NCBI GenBank assembly: GCA_902493335.1
Contig: CABUPJ010000041.1
Location: 1-32,461 of the forward strand
DNA: 32,461 nucleotides
Source of the DNA: an uncultured Porphyromonadaceae bacterium
GTDB taxonomy: Bacteria; Bacteroidota; Bacteroidia; Bacteroidales; Muribaculaceae
Direction of reading: 5' to 3'
A model generated the notes under the pieces. The model did no database searches and had not been told where the DNA came from. It saw only the letters and a program-made list of their open reading frames with translations. The translations under genes and the position numbers were made by a program. The stretch's first letter is position 1, and each line of letters begins with the position of its first letter. Below, piece by piece: positions 1 to 8,187 of this stretch.

Positions 1-35
1 ATGTCAAAAGAACATTGACATCGTTGTTACAAAAA

Positions 36-170
36 CTATTAAAGTGTCGGCGACGAGCTCGTCGCCATATGGAACTACGGCTTCAGCCGTAGCAGCCAAC
101 TCGCTGGCTCCAAGGGCTGAAGCCCTTGGTCCATACCGCCTAACCCCCTGCTGCCAGCGCTATTAAAGTG
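36..170. repeat. Tandem intergenic palindromes framed by an 11-bp direct repeat
   Basis: Four inverted repeats lie end to end. GGCGACGAG/CTCGTCGCC (49-66) is an uninterrupted 18-bp palindrome. CTACGGCT-tc-AGCCGTAG spans 75-92. AGCCA/TGGCT spans 94-109. CCAAGGGCT-ga-AGCCCTTGG spans 110-129. The second and fourth share the core GGCTTCAGCC, read in opposite senses. The direct repeat CTATTAAAGTG occurs at 36-46 and 160-170 on either side. There is no T-tract, so this does not look like a simple terminator. The arrangement resembles REP/BIME-type intergenic repeats, but I see no associated transposase and cannot tell whether it is multicopy. Confidence 0.7.
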
Positions 171-203
171 CGTCGCCGCTCTCCTCCTCGAGGCCGTGAA
201 TTG

Positions 204-1517
204 TCAACGCCAGCGGCGGTAGGCGTAGCCGAGCATGGCATAGGCTTCGCGGTCAAGTTCTTCGCGGAACTGGGGAGCGGCGACGGAGATGAGCAAACGG
301 GCGCGTTCGATCATGTTCTTGCCGCGGAGGTTGACGGCGCCGTACTCGGTGACGACCCAGTTGGTCTGAAAACGCGTGGTTACCACGCCGGCGCCGGGGG
401 TGAGCACGGGTTTGATTTTGCTTTGACCCCTGGATGTCGTCGACAGCAGTGCGATGAACGACTGTCCGCCGCTGCTGCGCGACGAGCCGTAGACGAAGTC
501 GTGCTGACCGCCTACGCCCGAATAGATGCGGGTGCCTATCGAATCGGCGCACACCTGACCCGAAAGATCTATCTCGAGACATGAGTTTATGGCTGCCATG
601 TTATGGTTCTGGGCGATTATAAAGGGGTCGTTGACCCATGAGATATCGCGCATCAGCAGCGCGGGATTATGATCCATGAAATCATATAGCTCGCGTGTGC
701 CGAGAGCAAGCGAGGCGACCGAACGTCCTGGTTCAATCTGTTTGAGCGAGTTGTCGACGACACCGGCCTCGATGAGACCCTTCATGCCGCCGGTAAAAGC
801 CTCTGAATGGACACCGAGATGCTTGTGGTCATACAGCGAGTGGAGCACGGCGTTTGGAATAGCGCCGACACCTACCTGCAGCACGGCCCCGTCGGGAATG
901 AGTTCGGCAATGGCTTTGCCGATATAAAGCTCTTTCTCGCTGGGGACAATGTCGGGAGTCTCGGCAAGGGGGTCGTCGACCTTGACTACAGCGTCAAAGC
1001 GTGACATATGTATCACCGAATCGCCGTATGTAAAGGGCATCAGCGGATTAATCTGCGCGATGATGATCTTGGCGACCTCGACGGCCGACGGCGTGAGGTC
1101 TGACGACACACCGAAAGAGACATAGCCGTCTTTGTCGGGCATTGAGCAGTTGACGAAAGCGACATCGAGCTTTATCGAGCCGTCACGAAAAAGCTGCGGC
1201 ACCTGTCCGAAAAAACGCGGCGTCGTAGTGGCATAACCCTGATTGACCCACCCGCGCACGGCGTTTGACACAAAGAACGAGTCGATGAGAAACGAATCTT
1301 TGAGAGCCGGATCACACAGGGGCGATATGCGGCGCCCCATGGCGAAAGCGTTATAAAGCACGACATCCCTGAGTTCGCTTCCACGTCTGGCCAGCGCCGC
1401 AATCAGAGCCTCGGGAATCGAGCTGCTTCCCTGCACAAATACGTGATCGCCGCTTTTAACCAATTTAACAGCCTCATCGGCCGTCATATATCTGCATTCT
1501 TTATATTCTTTATCCAT
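204..1517 (-). CDS. Acetyl-CoA hydrolase/CoA-transferase family protein (4-hydroxybutyrate or propionyl/succinyl CoA-transferase-like)
   Basis: 437 aa, the full length of the family. These enzymes move CoA between acyl groups (acetate, propionate, butyrate, succinate, 4-hydroxybutyrate) through a glutamyl-CoA intermediate. The catalytic glutamate is probably E239 in the GVHSE motif (235-239), following the GVGAIPNAV loop (216-224). The C-terminal half carries the SGVGGQHDF segment (333-341) and YGAVNLRGK (392-400), both typical of the acetyl-CoA hydrolase/transferase C-terminal domain. There is no signal peptide, so it is cytoplasmic. The start is supported by TTAAGGAC a few bases upstream and by a -7 box at 1540-1547. 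It stands alone on the minus strand. The fermentation-type role in an anaerobe is family inference; the exact acyl substrate cannot be read from sequence. Confidence 0.9.
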   Translation of the reverse strand: MDKEYKECRYMTADEAVKLVKSGDHVFVQGSSSIPEALIAALARRGSELRDVVLYNAFAMGRRISPLCDPALKDSFLIDSFFVSNAVRGWVNQGYATTTPRFFGQVPQLFRDGSIKLDVAFVNCSMPDKDGYVSFGVSSDLTPSAVEVAKIIIAQINPLMPFTYGDSVIHMSRFDAVVKVDDPLAETPDIVPSEKELYIGKAIAELIPDGAVLQVGVGAIPNAVLHSLYDHKHLGVHSEAFTGGMKGLIEAGVVDNSLKQIEPGRSVASLALGTRELYDFMDHNPALLMRDISWVNDPFIIAQNHNMAAINSCLEIDLSGQVCADSIGTRIYSGVGGQHDFVYGSSRSSGGQSFIALLSTTSRGQSKIKPVLTPGAGVVTTRFQTNWVVTEYGAVNLRGKNMIERARLLISVAAPQFREELDREAYAMLGYAYRRWR

Positions 1518-1539
1518 ATATTGTCCTTAAAGTCGTTTA

Positions 1540-1547
1540 CAAATATA
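1540..1547 (-). promoter_or_regulatory. Bacteroidetes -7 box (TATATTTG) for the CoA-transferase gene
   Basis: On the minus strand this reads TATATTTG, a full match to TAnnTTTG, 22 nt before the start codon at 1517. I see no good TTTG at the -33 spacing, so only half the promoter is supported. Confidence 0.5.
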
Positions 1548-1575
1548 CGGAGAATTGTCAGAATCTGCGCAGACA

Positions 1576-1600
1576 GGCCGCATTAACAGCGGCCATTTTT
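1576..1600. terminator. GC-rich hairpin at the 3' end of the GNAT gene
   Basis: GGCCGC-attaaca-GCGGCC forms a six-pair stem followed on the plus strand by ATTTTT. The stop codon of the minus-strand acetyltransferase lies in the loop. The T-run is on the wrong side to terminate that gene, so it may be a weak terminator or protect the mRNA 3' end. Confidence 0.3.
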
Positions 1601-2026
1601 CATAAAATATACCATATCGCACAAAATTACACCCTCCTCGACTATAGGACGGGGATAGTTTTCAGTAAAGAAACCGGCGATGCGATGAGTATAGCGGAAT
1701 CCGCACGATTGGTAAAAACGGAGTGCCGACGGCGTCTCGCCGGTGCCGAGAATAATCGTCTTCTCGGGGTTCATCCGTTCGACATGGCCGAGCATCTGTC
1801 GCCCGAGACCCCGGCGGCGCATATCCTCACGCACGGCAAGGTTTCTGACTTCGACTGTGACGTCATCTTCATCTGTCGTCACGCAGACGGCCACAGGCAG
1901 GCCAAAGACATAGCCGACATAAAGAGTGCCGCGGCCGAGATAGCGGTCAATCATAGCCTCGGATTCATCACCGACAAGCAAAAGCCCGAGATAACGCTTT
2001 TTATCCCTGTCGACCACAACAATATC
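1583..2026 (-). CDS. GNAT-family N-acetyltransferase
   Basis: 147 aa from the chosen ATG. GNAT enzymes transfer acetyl from acetyl-CoA to an amine; the substrate here is unknown. The acetyl-CoA pyrophosphate loop is visible as RRRGLG inside VREDMRRRGLGRQML, and the later ALRFYQSCGF segment matches GNAT motif B. In-frame ATGs exist at 2095, 2047 and 2026. The first is unlikely because a -7 box (2083-2090) lies inside that extension. I prefer 2026 because it places the KKRYL-LLL-GDE segment at the distance from the N-terminus I expect for YesJ-like GNATs, but 2047 is possible. It is transcribed divergently from rubrerythrin across about 250 bp. Confidence 0.8.
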   Translation of the reverse strand, partial: DIVVVDRDKKRYLGLLLVGDESEAMIDRYLGRGTLYVGYVFGLPVAVCVTTDEDDVTVEVRNLAVREDMRRRGLGRQMLGHVERMNPEKTIILGTGETPSALRFYQSCGFRYTHRIAGFFTENYPRPIVEEGVILCDMVYFMKNGRC

Positions 2027-2082
2027 CATATCAACCTGTATCTGCATTTGTTTGAGCCGACTTAAATTCGACGGCAGCTTTA

Positions 2083-2090
2083 CAAAGATA
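2083..2090 (-). promoter_or_regulatory. -7 box (TATCTTTG) for the GNAT gene
   Basis: Minus-strand TATCTTTG matches TAnnTTTG exactly. It lies 57 nt before the chosen start and excludes the farthest upstream ATG. No matching -33 box is seen. Confidence 0.4.
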
Positions 2091-2209
2091 AACATTCGGA
2101 TGCAAACGATAAGGCAGAGTTATAAAAACAGAAACAACCAAACTCAACTTTAACATTTTTTTACTGAAATAATAATTCCGGTCGGAAGCGATGTAACGAA
2201 ATCTTTAGC

Positions 2210-2217
2210 TAATTTTG
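2210..2217 (+). promoter_or_regulatory. -7 box (TAATTTTG) for rubrerythrin
   Basis: TAATTTTG fits TAnnTTTG, 58 nt before the rubrerythrin ATG. The same AGCTAATTTTGCC string recurs before the efflux operon at 5761-5772. No convincing -33 box. Confidence 0.4.
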
Positions 2218-2274
2218 CCTCGGACGCTAACGTTAATTTCCGCCCGTTATACTTAAATTTCACATCATAATCCA

Positions 2275-2817
2275 ATGAAAGAACTAAAAGGAACAAAAAC
2301 AGAACGCAACCTGCAAGAGGCGTTTGCAGGTGAATCAGAAGCACGCAATAAATATACATATTTCGCATCAAAAGCCCGCAAAGACGGCTATGAGCAGATT
2401 GCGGCCCTATTCGAAGAAACCGCTCAGAATGAGAAAGAACATGCCAAACTTTGGTTCAAGTTGCTCCACGGAGGCGAAATAGCCGACACAATGACCAACC
2501 TCCGCGAAGCGGCCGACGGCGAAAACTACGAATGGACCAACATGTACGACCGCATGGCCCGTGAAGCAGATGAAGAAGGATTTACCGAAATAGCCTTCCG
2601 CTTCCGTGCCGTGGCCGCCATCGAACGCCACCATGAAGAGCGTTATCGCCGTCTGCTCAAAAACATCGAGGACTGCATCGTCTTCTCACGCGAAGGCGAC
2701 ACCATCTGGATCTGCCGCAACTGCGGACATATCGTTATCGGCAAATCGGCGCCCAAAGTATGTCCTGTCTGTGCACATACACAGAGCTTCTTTGAAATCA
2801 AAGCCGAAAACTTCTGA
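2275..2817 (+). CDS. rbr: Rubrerythrin
   Basis: 180 aa, close to the usual rubrerythrin length. It reduces hydrogen peroxide with a diiron centre and is a standard oxygen-defence protein of anaerobes, cytoplasmic. The ferritin-like four-helix domain (about 1-135) shows the ligand set E20, E53-x-x-H56, E97 and E117-x-x-H120. The C-terminal rubredoxin-like domain has C147-x-x-C150 and C163-x-x-C166 for a single iron. All expected metal ligands are present. It is monocistronic: a -7 box lies at 2210-2217 and a 17-bp hairpin follows the stop. Electron donors are not encoded nearby. Confidence 0.96.
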   Translation: MKELKGTKTERNLQEAFAGESEARNKYTYFASKARKDGYEQIAALFEETAQNEKEHAKLWFKLLHGGEIADTMTNLREAADGENYEWTNMYDRMAREADEEGFTEIAFRFRAVAAIERHHEERYRRLLKNIEDCIVFSREGDTIWICRNCGHIVIGKSAPKVCPVCAHTQSFFEIKAENF

Positions 2818-2834
2818 CAATCCTTCAACCACGA

Positions 2835-2875
2835 CTATGACAAGAGGATGCTTGCTCGGCATCCTCTTGTCATAG
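2835..2875 (+). terminator. Perfect 17-bp hairpin after rubrerythrin
   Basis: Arms at 2835-2851 and 2859-2875 are perfectly complementary around the 7-nt loop TTGCTCG. It lies 17 nt after the rubrerythrin stop codon and ends 12 nt before the next ATG. There is no U-tract, so it could be a terminator, an mRNA-stabilising hairpin, or a block between the two genes. Confidence 0.55.
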
Positions 2876-2887
2876 ATGCTATTATCC

Positions 2888-3481
2888 ATGAAAACCGAAT
2901 TTGAAAAATGCCTGGCCGGCGAACCGTTTGACGGCTCGGCGCCCGAGATTGCCTCAATGGTCGTGCGCAACAAGCGGCTGCTGCAGCGCCTACGCGAAAC
3001 CGACTATGCCGACAGCAATGCCAAACTGCAGATTTACAAACAAATGTTCGGCAGCGTCGGCGACAATGTCTATATAGACATCGACTTCCGCTGTGAGTAT
3101 GGCATCAACATCCGTTTCGGCAATGAAGTCATCGTCAACATGAACTGCACTTTTCTCGACAACGGCCGCATAACGATTGGCAACAAGGTGATGATAGCCC
3201 CCGACGTCAGAATCTACACAGCCACCCACTCGACGCATCTCGCCGAAAGGATGCCGCCTCGGACTCATCCCGGCGAATCGTTATGCAAGACCATCGCACG
3301 GCCTGTTACCATCAGCGACGGCGTGTGGATTGGCGGAGGCTCGGTCATCCTGCCGGGCGTGACAATAGGTGAGAACTCGGTAATCGGCGCCGGAAGCGTC
3401 GTCGTGAATGATATTCCGGCATACAGCGTCGCCGTCGGCAATCCCTGCCGCGTCATTAAAACCATCGAACAGAATGATTAA
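2888..3481 (+). CDS. Left-handed beta-helix sugar O-acetyltransferase (maltose acetyltransferase/LacA/NodL-like)
   Basis: 197 aa. The family transfers acetyl from acetyl-CoA to a sugar hydroxyl as a trimer of left-handed beta-helices. Residues 1-55 resemble the short Mac N-terminal domain. Hexapeptide repeats run from about 60 to 187, including GVWIGGGSVILPGVTIG. The probable catalytic histidine is H114 in TATHSTH. The C-terminal VGNPCRVIK is the usual family ending. I used the ATG at 2888 because the in-frame ATG at 2876 abuts the hairpin and leaves no leader. The gene overlaps the HAD phosphatase by 8 nt, so the two are probably co-translated. The acceptor sugar is unknown. Confidence 0.88.
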   Translation: MKTEFEKCLAGEPFDGSAPEIASMVVRNKRLLQRLRETDYADSNAKLQIYKQMFGSVGDNVYIDIDFRCEYGINIRFGNEVIVNMNCTFLDNGRITIGNKVMIAPDVRIYTATHSTHLAERMPPRTHPGESLCKTIARPVTISDGVWIGGGSVILPGVTIGENSVIGAGSVVVNDIPAYSVAVGNPCRVIKTIEQND

Positions 3482-4088
3482 AAATCTCGTATTTGATTTC
3501 GGCAAAGTACTTGTCAACCATGATTTGCAGCCTGTGCTCGACAGATATTTCGGAGACAGGACGGATGACAAAAGCCGTTTTGCCGAAATCCTGTCTGACC
3601 GCGGTTTTATCGACGACTGCGACCGCGGTATCATACCCTTTGACGAGATGATTGAAAGCGCTGCCGCCAAACGCCCTGAATTTGCCGACGCTCTCCTGTT
3701 TTTCAGAGACAATTATCTCGACGAGATTACGGGCGAAATCGACGGAATGCGTGAGCTGCTTGTCAGACTGAAGGAAGAAGGGTTCAGACTCTATGGTCTG
3801 ACGAACTGGAGCGACACGATTTACCGCGTCATGGAGAAGTATGACATCTTCAAAGTGCTTGACGGATATGTGATTTCATGCGAGGAGCATGTAATCAAGC
3901 CCCAAAGAGAAATCTATCTGCGTCTCTGCGAACGATATGGACTCGAGCCCGAAGAGTGCCTGTTTACAGACGACCGCGCCGTCAACGTCGATGGTGCCCG
4001 CGCAGCCGGCATGGCTGCCGTAGTCTTCACCACTGCCGGGCAGTATGAACAAGACCTGCGCCGGCTCTGCGGCAATCTGACTCTCTGA
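3474..4088 (+). CDS. HAD-superfamily hydrolase (subfamily IA, YihX-like phosphatase)
   Basis: 204 aa, a normal size for a small HAD phosphatase acting on sugar or nucleotide phosphates through an aspartyl-phosphate. The nucleophile is D8 in VFDFGKVL. Motif II is the LTNWS segment, motif III the lysine of KPQREIY and motif IV the acidic pair of FTDDRAVNVDGA. A cap domain fits the helical region after residue 15. Motif I lacks the usual second aspartate (DxG rather than DxD), as in the YihX-like branch. The ATG at 3474 overlaps the acetyltransferase stop; an upstream in-frame start would lie deep inside that gene. Substrate unknown. Confidence 0.85.
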   Translation: MIKNLVFDFGKVLVNHDLQPVLDRYFGDRTDDKSRFAEILSDRGFIDDCDRGIIPFDEMIESAAAKRPEFADALLFFRDNYLDEITGEIDGMRELLVRLKEEGFRLYGLTNWSDTIYRVMEKYDIFKVLDGYVISCEEHVIKPQREIYLRLCERYGLEPEECLFTDDRAVNVDGARAAGMAAVVFTTAGQYEQDLRRLCGNLTL

Positions 4089-4135
4089 CCCGGTTGCCGG
4101 CAGAATATCGGCCACACGTATATCAAGACAGGATT

Positions 4136-4774
4136 TCAATTGCTTATGACCGGTGTCTTAAATTTAAAGCGGCTGTCGGTCAGCTGAGATACGACAAATT
4201 TTGCCATATCGGGAGCTGCGATGCTATATCTGATGCCTTTACCATCCAGGGAAGCCTTGACACGCCCTTTGGCGGGAATGTTTTTAACCGTAGTGCACCG
4301 CACAATAGTCCAATCAAGCCCGCTGTGTTCTATCATTGGCTCCATGCGGTTTTTGTCATCAATGATGGCCGTAAACCATTTCATCATGACGGGCATCATT
4401 TTGCGATAAATCCATGGAAGGAAAAAGAGGCTGTCGCCGGCTCCGATTACGCTGACGGCTATGAGTCGGCGAACATTCATCCGCTTCATTTCTTCCATGA
4501 TGAGTCTGTTAGCATCCGACACGAAAGTCGTCGGCTTACCGTCGCCTTTTCCTCCTATACCCAACGACTGGATGACGGCGTCCTGTCCTTCAAGTATCGT
4601 TCTGACGGTAGTCCTGTCAGTAACATCTCCTTCGACTACAGTCAGGTTACTGCCGGTTGTTTTCACTTTCTTCGCATCCCGCGTCAGGACTGTCACCTCG
4701 TATCCCTGAGCAAGAGCCTCTTTCGTTATAGCGCTTCCGACTATACCGGTAGCACCGAAAATCACTATTTTCAT
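4136..4774 (-). CDS. NAD(P)-binding Rossmann protein (NmrA/SDR-like reductase)
   Basis: 212 aa. The N-terminus MKIVIFGATGIVGS is a GxxGxxG dinucleotide-binding loop of the atypical SDR type, with R32 and K35/K36 after strand 2, which suggests NADP. The mid-section VRRLIAVSVIGAGD and the DWTIVRCTTV strand are typical of the NAD(P)H-binding/flavin-reductase-like (BVR-B, YwnB, NmrA) group. The classical YxxxK catalytic pair is not evident, as in that group. It begins 6 nt after the stop of the AraC-type regulator, so the two are one transcript. It could be a quinone or flavin reductase or a regulatory sensor; sequence alone does not decide. Confidence 0.8.
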   Translation of the reverse strand: MKIVIFGATGIVGSAITKEALAQGYEVTVLTRDAKKVKTTGSNLTVVEGDVTDRTTVRTILEGQDAVIQSLGIGGKGDGKPTTFVSDANRLIMEEMKRMNVRRLIAVSVIGAGDSLFFLPWIYRKMMPVMMKWFTAIIDDKNRMEPMIEHSGLDWTIVRCTTVKNIPAKGRVKASLDGKGIRYSIAAPDMAKFVVSQLTDSRFKFKTPVISN

Positions 4775-4780
4775 ATCACG

Positions 4781-5626
4781 TTATTTATTGTTGTTAATTC
4801 TATATTCTGACGGCGGACAGCCTTCACGACGCCTGAAGTATCTGCCGAAAGTCGATTGATCGGGAAAATTGAGCCGCTCGGCTATCTGCTTGATGCTCAA
4901 CGTTGAATCGCAAAGATATTGCCTTGCATAAGTCATTGTCACATTCTCAATCCACTGCAAGGCACTTTTACCGCTCTTGGCACGTATTATCGTCGAAAAA
5001 TAATATGACGACAGATGCTGTTCATCAGCATAATACCTGACAGTACGTTCAGTGTGGCAGTGCTCGTATACTGAAATCAGGAACTGATTGAATATACAGT
5101 CGTCCCTGTCCTGCGGGACTGCGGCCACGGGATTATTGCTGAAATATGCCTCGCACACTTTAAGGCATATGGCATAACGCAGATAAACCAGATATTTTTC
5201 ATGGATGCTTACGACCATCCCGTTACTTTTACAATCATCGTGAAGCTCCATGCTCTGATTCAGAGAAGCGCTCAGAGCCATTATATCATCAGCCTCAGGC
5301 TGCGATATGACAACAACCGGCTTTTCACGCACAGAGAGCCTCTCCCTGATGTTTATCGAACTGACCGCCGGATAATAAGCTTCGACCGAATCTTCCTGTA
5401 ATATGCCGTCAAGATCTTCGCTTTTCTCCAATATCTGAAAAAATGTGTCCGGCGTATAAATACACAGATGGTTTTCTGATATAAGATAGGTCTTGTCGCC
5501 GAGCAATATCCGGGCCGACCCTCTCGTACAAAGAAAGAACCCGTATTTATGAGCCGAGACCCTGTAATGATTTGCGTTCAGCTCATCGATGCCCAATGGC
5601 CGTTTATATATCGATTGATTTTGCAT
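4781..5626 (-). CDS. AraC/XylS-family transcriptional regulator next to the EmrAB-type operon
   Basis: 281 aa. The C-terminal ~95 residues form the two-helix-turn-helix AraC domain (LSSYYFSTIIRAKSGKSALQWI, then LSIKQIAERLNFPDQSTFGRYFRR). The N-terminal ~170 residues look like a cupin-type sensor (GFFLCTRGSARILLGDKTYLI). I chose the ATG at 5626 (5635 also possible) because a -7 box at 5646-5653 lies inside the longer reading frame. It is divergent from the TolC-EmrA-EmrB operon and co-transcribed with the reductase, so it is the likely local regulator of efflux; this is inference from position. A close relative of the same length sits at 10532. Confidence 0.9.
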   Translation of the reverse strand: MQNQSIYKRPLGIDELNANHYRVSAHKYGFFLCTRGSARILLGDKTYLISENHLCIYTPDTFFQILEKSEDLDGILQEDSVEAYYPAVSSINIRERLSVREKPVVVISQPEADDIMALSASLNQSMELHDDCKSNGMVVSIHEKYLVYLRYAICLKVCEAYFSNNPVAAVPQDRDDCIFNQFLISVYEHCHTERTVRYYADEQHLSSYYFSTIIRAKSGKSALQWIENVTMTYARQYLCDSTLSIKQIAERLNFPDQSTFGRYFRRREGCPPSEYRINNNK

Positions 5627-5645
5627 ATTGCACATTGATTTGCCA

Positions 5646-5653
5646 CAAAGGTA
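5646..5653 (-). promoter_or_regulatory. -7 box (TACCTTTG) for the AraC gene
   Basis: Minus-strand TACCTTTG fits TAnnTTTG and is identical to the ABC-F -7 box at 30057. It lies about 20 nt before the chosen ATG and rules out the longer N-terminus. Confidence 0.5.
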
Positions 5654-5762
5654 AACAATCCAGTCTATATACCTGACAGCTAAATCCGTCAAAATTTCAC
5701 ACCTTTGGGAAATTGCACAATCATTCCAAAAAATTGCATACCGACCATCCGCGCCCCGGAGC

Positions 5763-5770
5763 TAATTTTG
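5763..5770 (+). promoter_or_regulatory. -7 box (TAATTTTG) for the TolC-EmrA-EmrB operon
   Basis: TAATTTTG fits TAnnTTTG and ends 13 nt before the ATG, so the leader would be very short. No TTTG at normal -33 spacing, which would suit an activator-dependent promoter, possibly served by the divergent AraC protein. Confidence 0.4.
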
Positions 5771-5783
5771 CCGAAAAAAATTC

Positions 5784-7121
5784 ATGAAGTCAAAAATCAT
5801 CCTAATTTTATTTCTGGCAACCGGTCTGTTATGTCACGGATATACAATGACGCTCGAGAATTGCATCCGTCAGGGCATCGCCAATAATCTGTCGCTCATC
5901 AATGCGCGGATTGACATAAGCAAAGGCCACACGGGTGTGTCTCAGAACCGGGCCCGTCTGCTGCCGGTAATCAACGGCGTCTTCCAGTTTACCGATTACC
6001 TTAAACGGCCTGTCAACGTGACAAGCGGGACACTGTTGGGCTCTGATTTTCCCGATGACCCGACCTGGCAGACAATCAGAAGCATGCAATATAATGTCAG
6101 CGCCGGCGTACAGTTGAGCTTACCGCTCTACAATCAAGGCATCTACGCAGCTGTCGACGTTGCCAAGGCTATCGAGCGTATCAGTCTCTTATCCTACGAC
6201 AAGGCCGTAGAAGACCTGACAATGCAGATCGGCAATGTTTATTTTCTTGCCCAGATATCGCTTGAGCAGGCAACGCTCACCGGCGAGAATATTTCACGCA
6301 TGCAGGAATTATGTATGATAACCGAAGCGATGTATGAGCAGGGGACTGTGCTTGAGGTGGATCTGAACAGGGCACGGATAAATCTTCAGAATCTCACGTC
6401 ACAACAGAATCAGTTCGCCATGATGTATGACCGGCAGCTTAACATGCTGCGTTTTTTGCTTGATCTCCCGCCTGAAGAGCCCATAGATGTCGAACGTATG
6501 CCGCAGAACATCAACCCGACCAATCTGTCGGGAATAAATTATTTTCTCCCGGAAATCAGGATGGCAGCAATGCAGAAAGAACTGTCAGAGCGCAAAACCG
6601 CAGCGATAAAGTCGGGATATCTGCCTTCTGTCACTCTGACAGGATATGCCGGCGGACTTGGATATCAGGAGAAATTCAATCATTTTTTCCATGGCAAAGT
6701 ATCGTCACAAAATTGGTTTGGCAACTGCTTTATAGGAGTGAATATCACAATCCCGATTTTTGATGCCAATTCAAAAAGATTACAGATCAGACAGCATAGA
6801 TATGACACGGAGCAGGCCGAAAACAGGGTGAAACTTCTGCGTGAGCGTATAAGAACGGACTACGACAACGCATTGCTGCAGCTCAATCATAATATCGAAG
6901 TATATCACACGCAATCACAAAGTTATCAGCAGGCCTGTGATGTCTATCAGGTGACAGCAGAACAATATCGCGAGGGGGTATCATCGATGACAGCGATACT
7001 ACAGGATGAGATGCAGCTCCGCACAGCCCAGTCGGCAATGACCCAGGCACATTTCAATTTCAATCTCGCATATCTCGAACTGTTGAGACTCTCGGGCAAT
7101 CTTTCATCACTAACAGAATAA
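5784..7121 (+). CDS. TolC-family outer-membrane efflux channel
   Basis: 445 aa. A signal peptide (about 1-18) precedes a TolC/OEP fold: two repeats of long coiled-coil helices, with the first starting at MTLENCIRQGIANNLSL and the second at about 230 (INYFLPEIRMAAMQKELSERK). The GYLPSVTLTGYAGG strand is a typical barrel-insertion segment. It forms the outer-membrane and periplasmic exit duct for a tripartite pump. It is the first gene of a three-gene operon; the adaptor starts 16 nt after its stop. Substrates are unknown. Confidence 0.93.
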   Translation: MKSKIILILFLATGLLCHGYTMTLENCIRQGIANNLSLINARIDISKGHTGVSQNRARLLPVINGVFQFTDYLKRPVNVTSGTLLGSDFPDDPTWQTIRSMQYNVSAGVQLSLPLYNQGIYAAVDVAKAIERISLLSYDKAVEDLTMQIGNVYFLAQISLEQATLTGENISRMQELCMITEAMYEQGTVLEVDLNRARINLQNLTSQQNQFAMMYDRQLNMLRFLLDLPPEEPIDVERMPQNINPTNLSGINYFLPEIRMAAMQKELSERKTAAIKSGYLPSVTLTGYAGGLGYQEKFNHFFHGKVSSQNWFGNCFIGVNITIPIFDANSKRLQIRQHRYDTEQAENRVKLLRERIRTDYDNALLQLNHNIEVYHTQSQSYQQACDVYQVTAEQYREGVSSMTAILQDEMQLRTAQSAMTQAHFNFNLAYLELLRLSGNLSSLTE

Positions 7122-7137
7122 TAATCATACCGATAAC

Positions 7138-8187
7138 ATGAAAAATAAAATCATAACAATAATCGCCTCACTATTTATCATCGGCGGAATCACGGCCATT
7201 ATAATGCTTTATGTAGACAACAGTACCGAAACGACTGACGACGCACAGATCGAGCAATACATATCGCCGGTGAACGTAAAGGTGCCTGGATATATCAAGG
7301 AAGTCCGTTTCACGGAGCATCAGTATGTACACAAAGGTGATACTCTGGCTATTATCGACGACCGGGAATACGCCATCGCCCTGCAGCAGGCCGAGGCGGC
7401 TCTGATTGACGCGCGAAGCGGACGAAAAGTCGTCGGGAACACCGTCAACACCGCATCGACAAGCGCCGCCGTCTTTGAGTCGACTATCGAGGAGGCCGAA
7501 TTGCGTGTAGAGAAGCTGCAGCGCGATTATGACCGCTATGCCCGGCTTCTGGAACGCAAAGCGACCACACCGGTGACTGTAGAACAATATCAGACCGAAC
7601 TTGATATGGCCAAAGCCCGGGTCAATGCTTTAAAGCGGCAACGCGACGCCGCCCGCTCGACAGTGAGCGAGATCAGCCAGCGGCAGGAAAATGCCGAAGC
7701 CGCCGTCAAGCGTGCCGAAGCTGCGGTGGATATGGCAAAACTCAACCTGTCATATACAGTGATAACCGCTCCGACACACGGATTCCTTGGCCGCAGGTCG
7801 ATCGAGACCGGTCAGCTTGTCAACCCCGGCCAGACAATCACCACTCTGATGCCCGAAGGCTCCAAATGGGTGACGGCCAATTTTAAAGAAACCCAGATGG
7901 CCCATATAAGAGTCGGCCAGAATGCCGAGATACGCATCGACGCTATACCGGGACAGATTTTCCAGGGGCGGATATCGGCCATCAGTTCTGCGACCGGCTC
8001 GAAATATTCTATGATTCCGACCGATAATTCTGCAGGCAACTTTGTGAAAATCCAACAGCGCATACCAGTCAGAATTGACTTTTCAGATTCTTTGCCGACC
8101 GAACTCAACCGGCATATGGCGGCAGGAATGATGTGTGAAATAAAGGTTCATGTAAAAGAAAACCGGCATGGAGAACAAGCGGAGTAA
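7138..8187 (+). CDS. HlyD/EmrA-type membrane fusion (adaptor) protein
   Basis: 349 aa. One N-terminal membrane anchor (about 5-25) is followed by a lipoyl/barrel-sandwich half-motif (VKVPGYIKEVRFTEHQYVHKGDTLAIID, about 48-77), a long alanine- and arginine-rich coiled-coil hairpin (about 80-205), the second lipoyl half (LSYTVITAPTHGFLGRR) and a beta-barrel domain. The order matches EmrA. It bridges the MFS pump in the inner membrane to the TolC channel. Its last 20 nt overlap the start of the MFS gene, indicating translational coupling. Confidence 0.93.
   Translation: MKNKIITIIASLFIIGGITAIIMLYVDNSTETTDDAQIEQYISPVNVKVPGYIKEVRFTEHQYVHKGDTLAIIDDREYAIALQQAEAALIDARSGRKVVGNTVNTASTSAAVFESTIEEAELRVEKLQRDYDRYARLLERKATTPVTVEQYQTELDMAKARVNALKRQRDAARSTVSEISQRQENAEAAVKRAEAAVDMAKLNLSYTVITAPTHGFLGRRSIETGQLVNPGQTITTLMPEGSKWVTANFKETQMAHIRVGQNAEIRIDAIPGQIFQGRISAISSATGSKYSMIPTDNSAGNFVKIQQRIPVRIDFSDSLPTELNRHMAAGMMCEIKVHVKENRHGEQAE

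Noticed and set aside
1..203. CRISPR-like array at the left edge
   Set aside because: The repeated units are different palindromes without regular spacers.
4094..4810. Long plus-strand open frame of 238 codons opposite the reductase
   Set aside because: It is the antisense shadow of the GATGxxG reductase; no domain pattern and no ribosome site.
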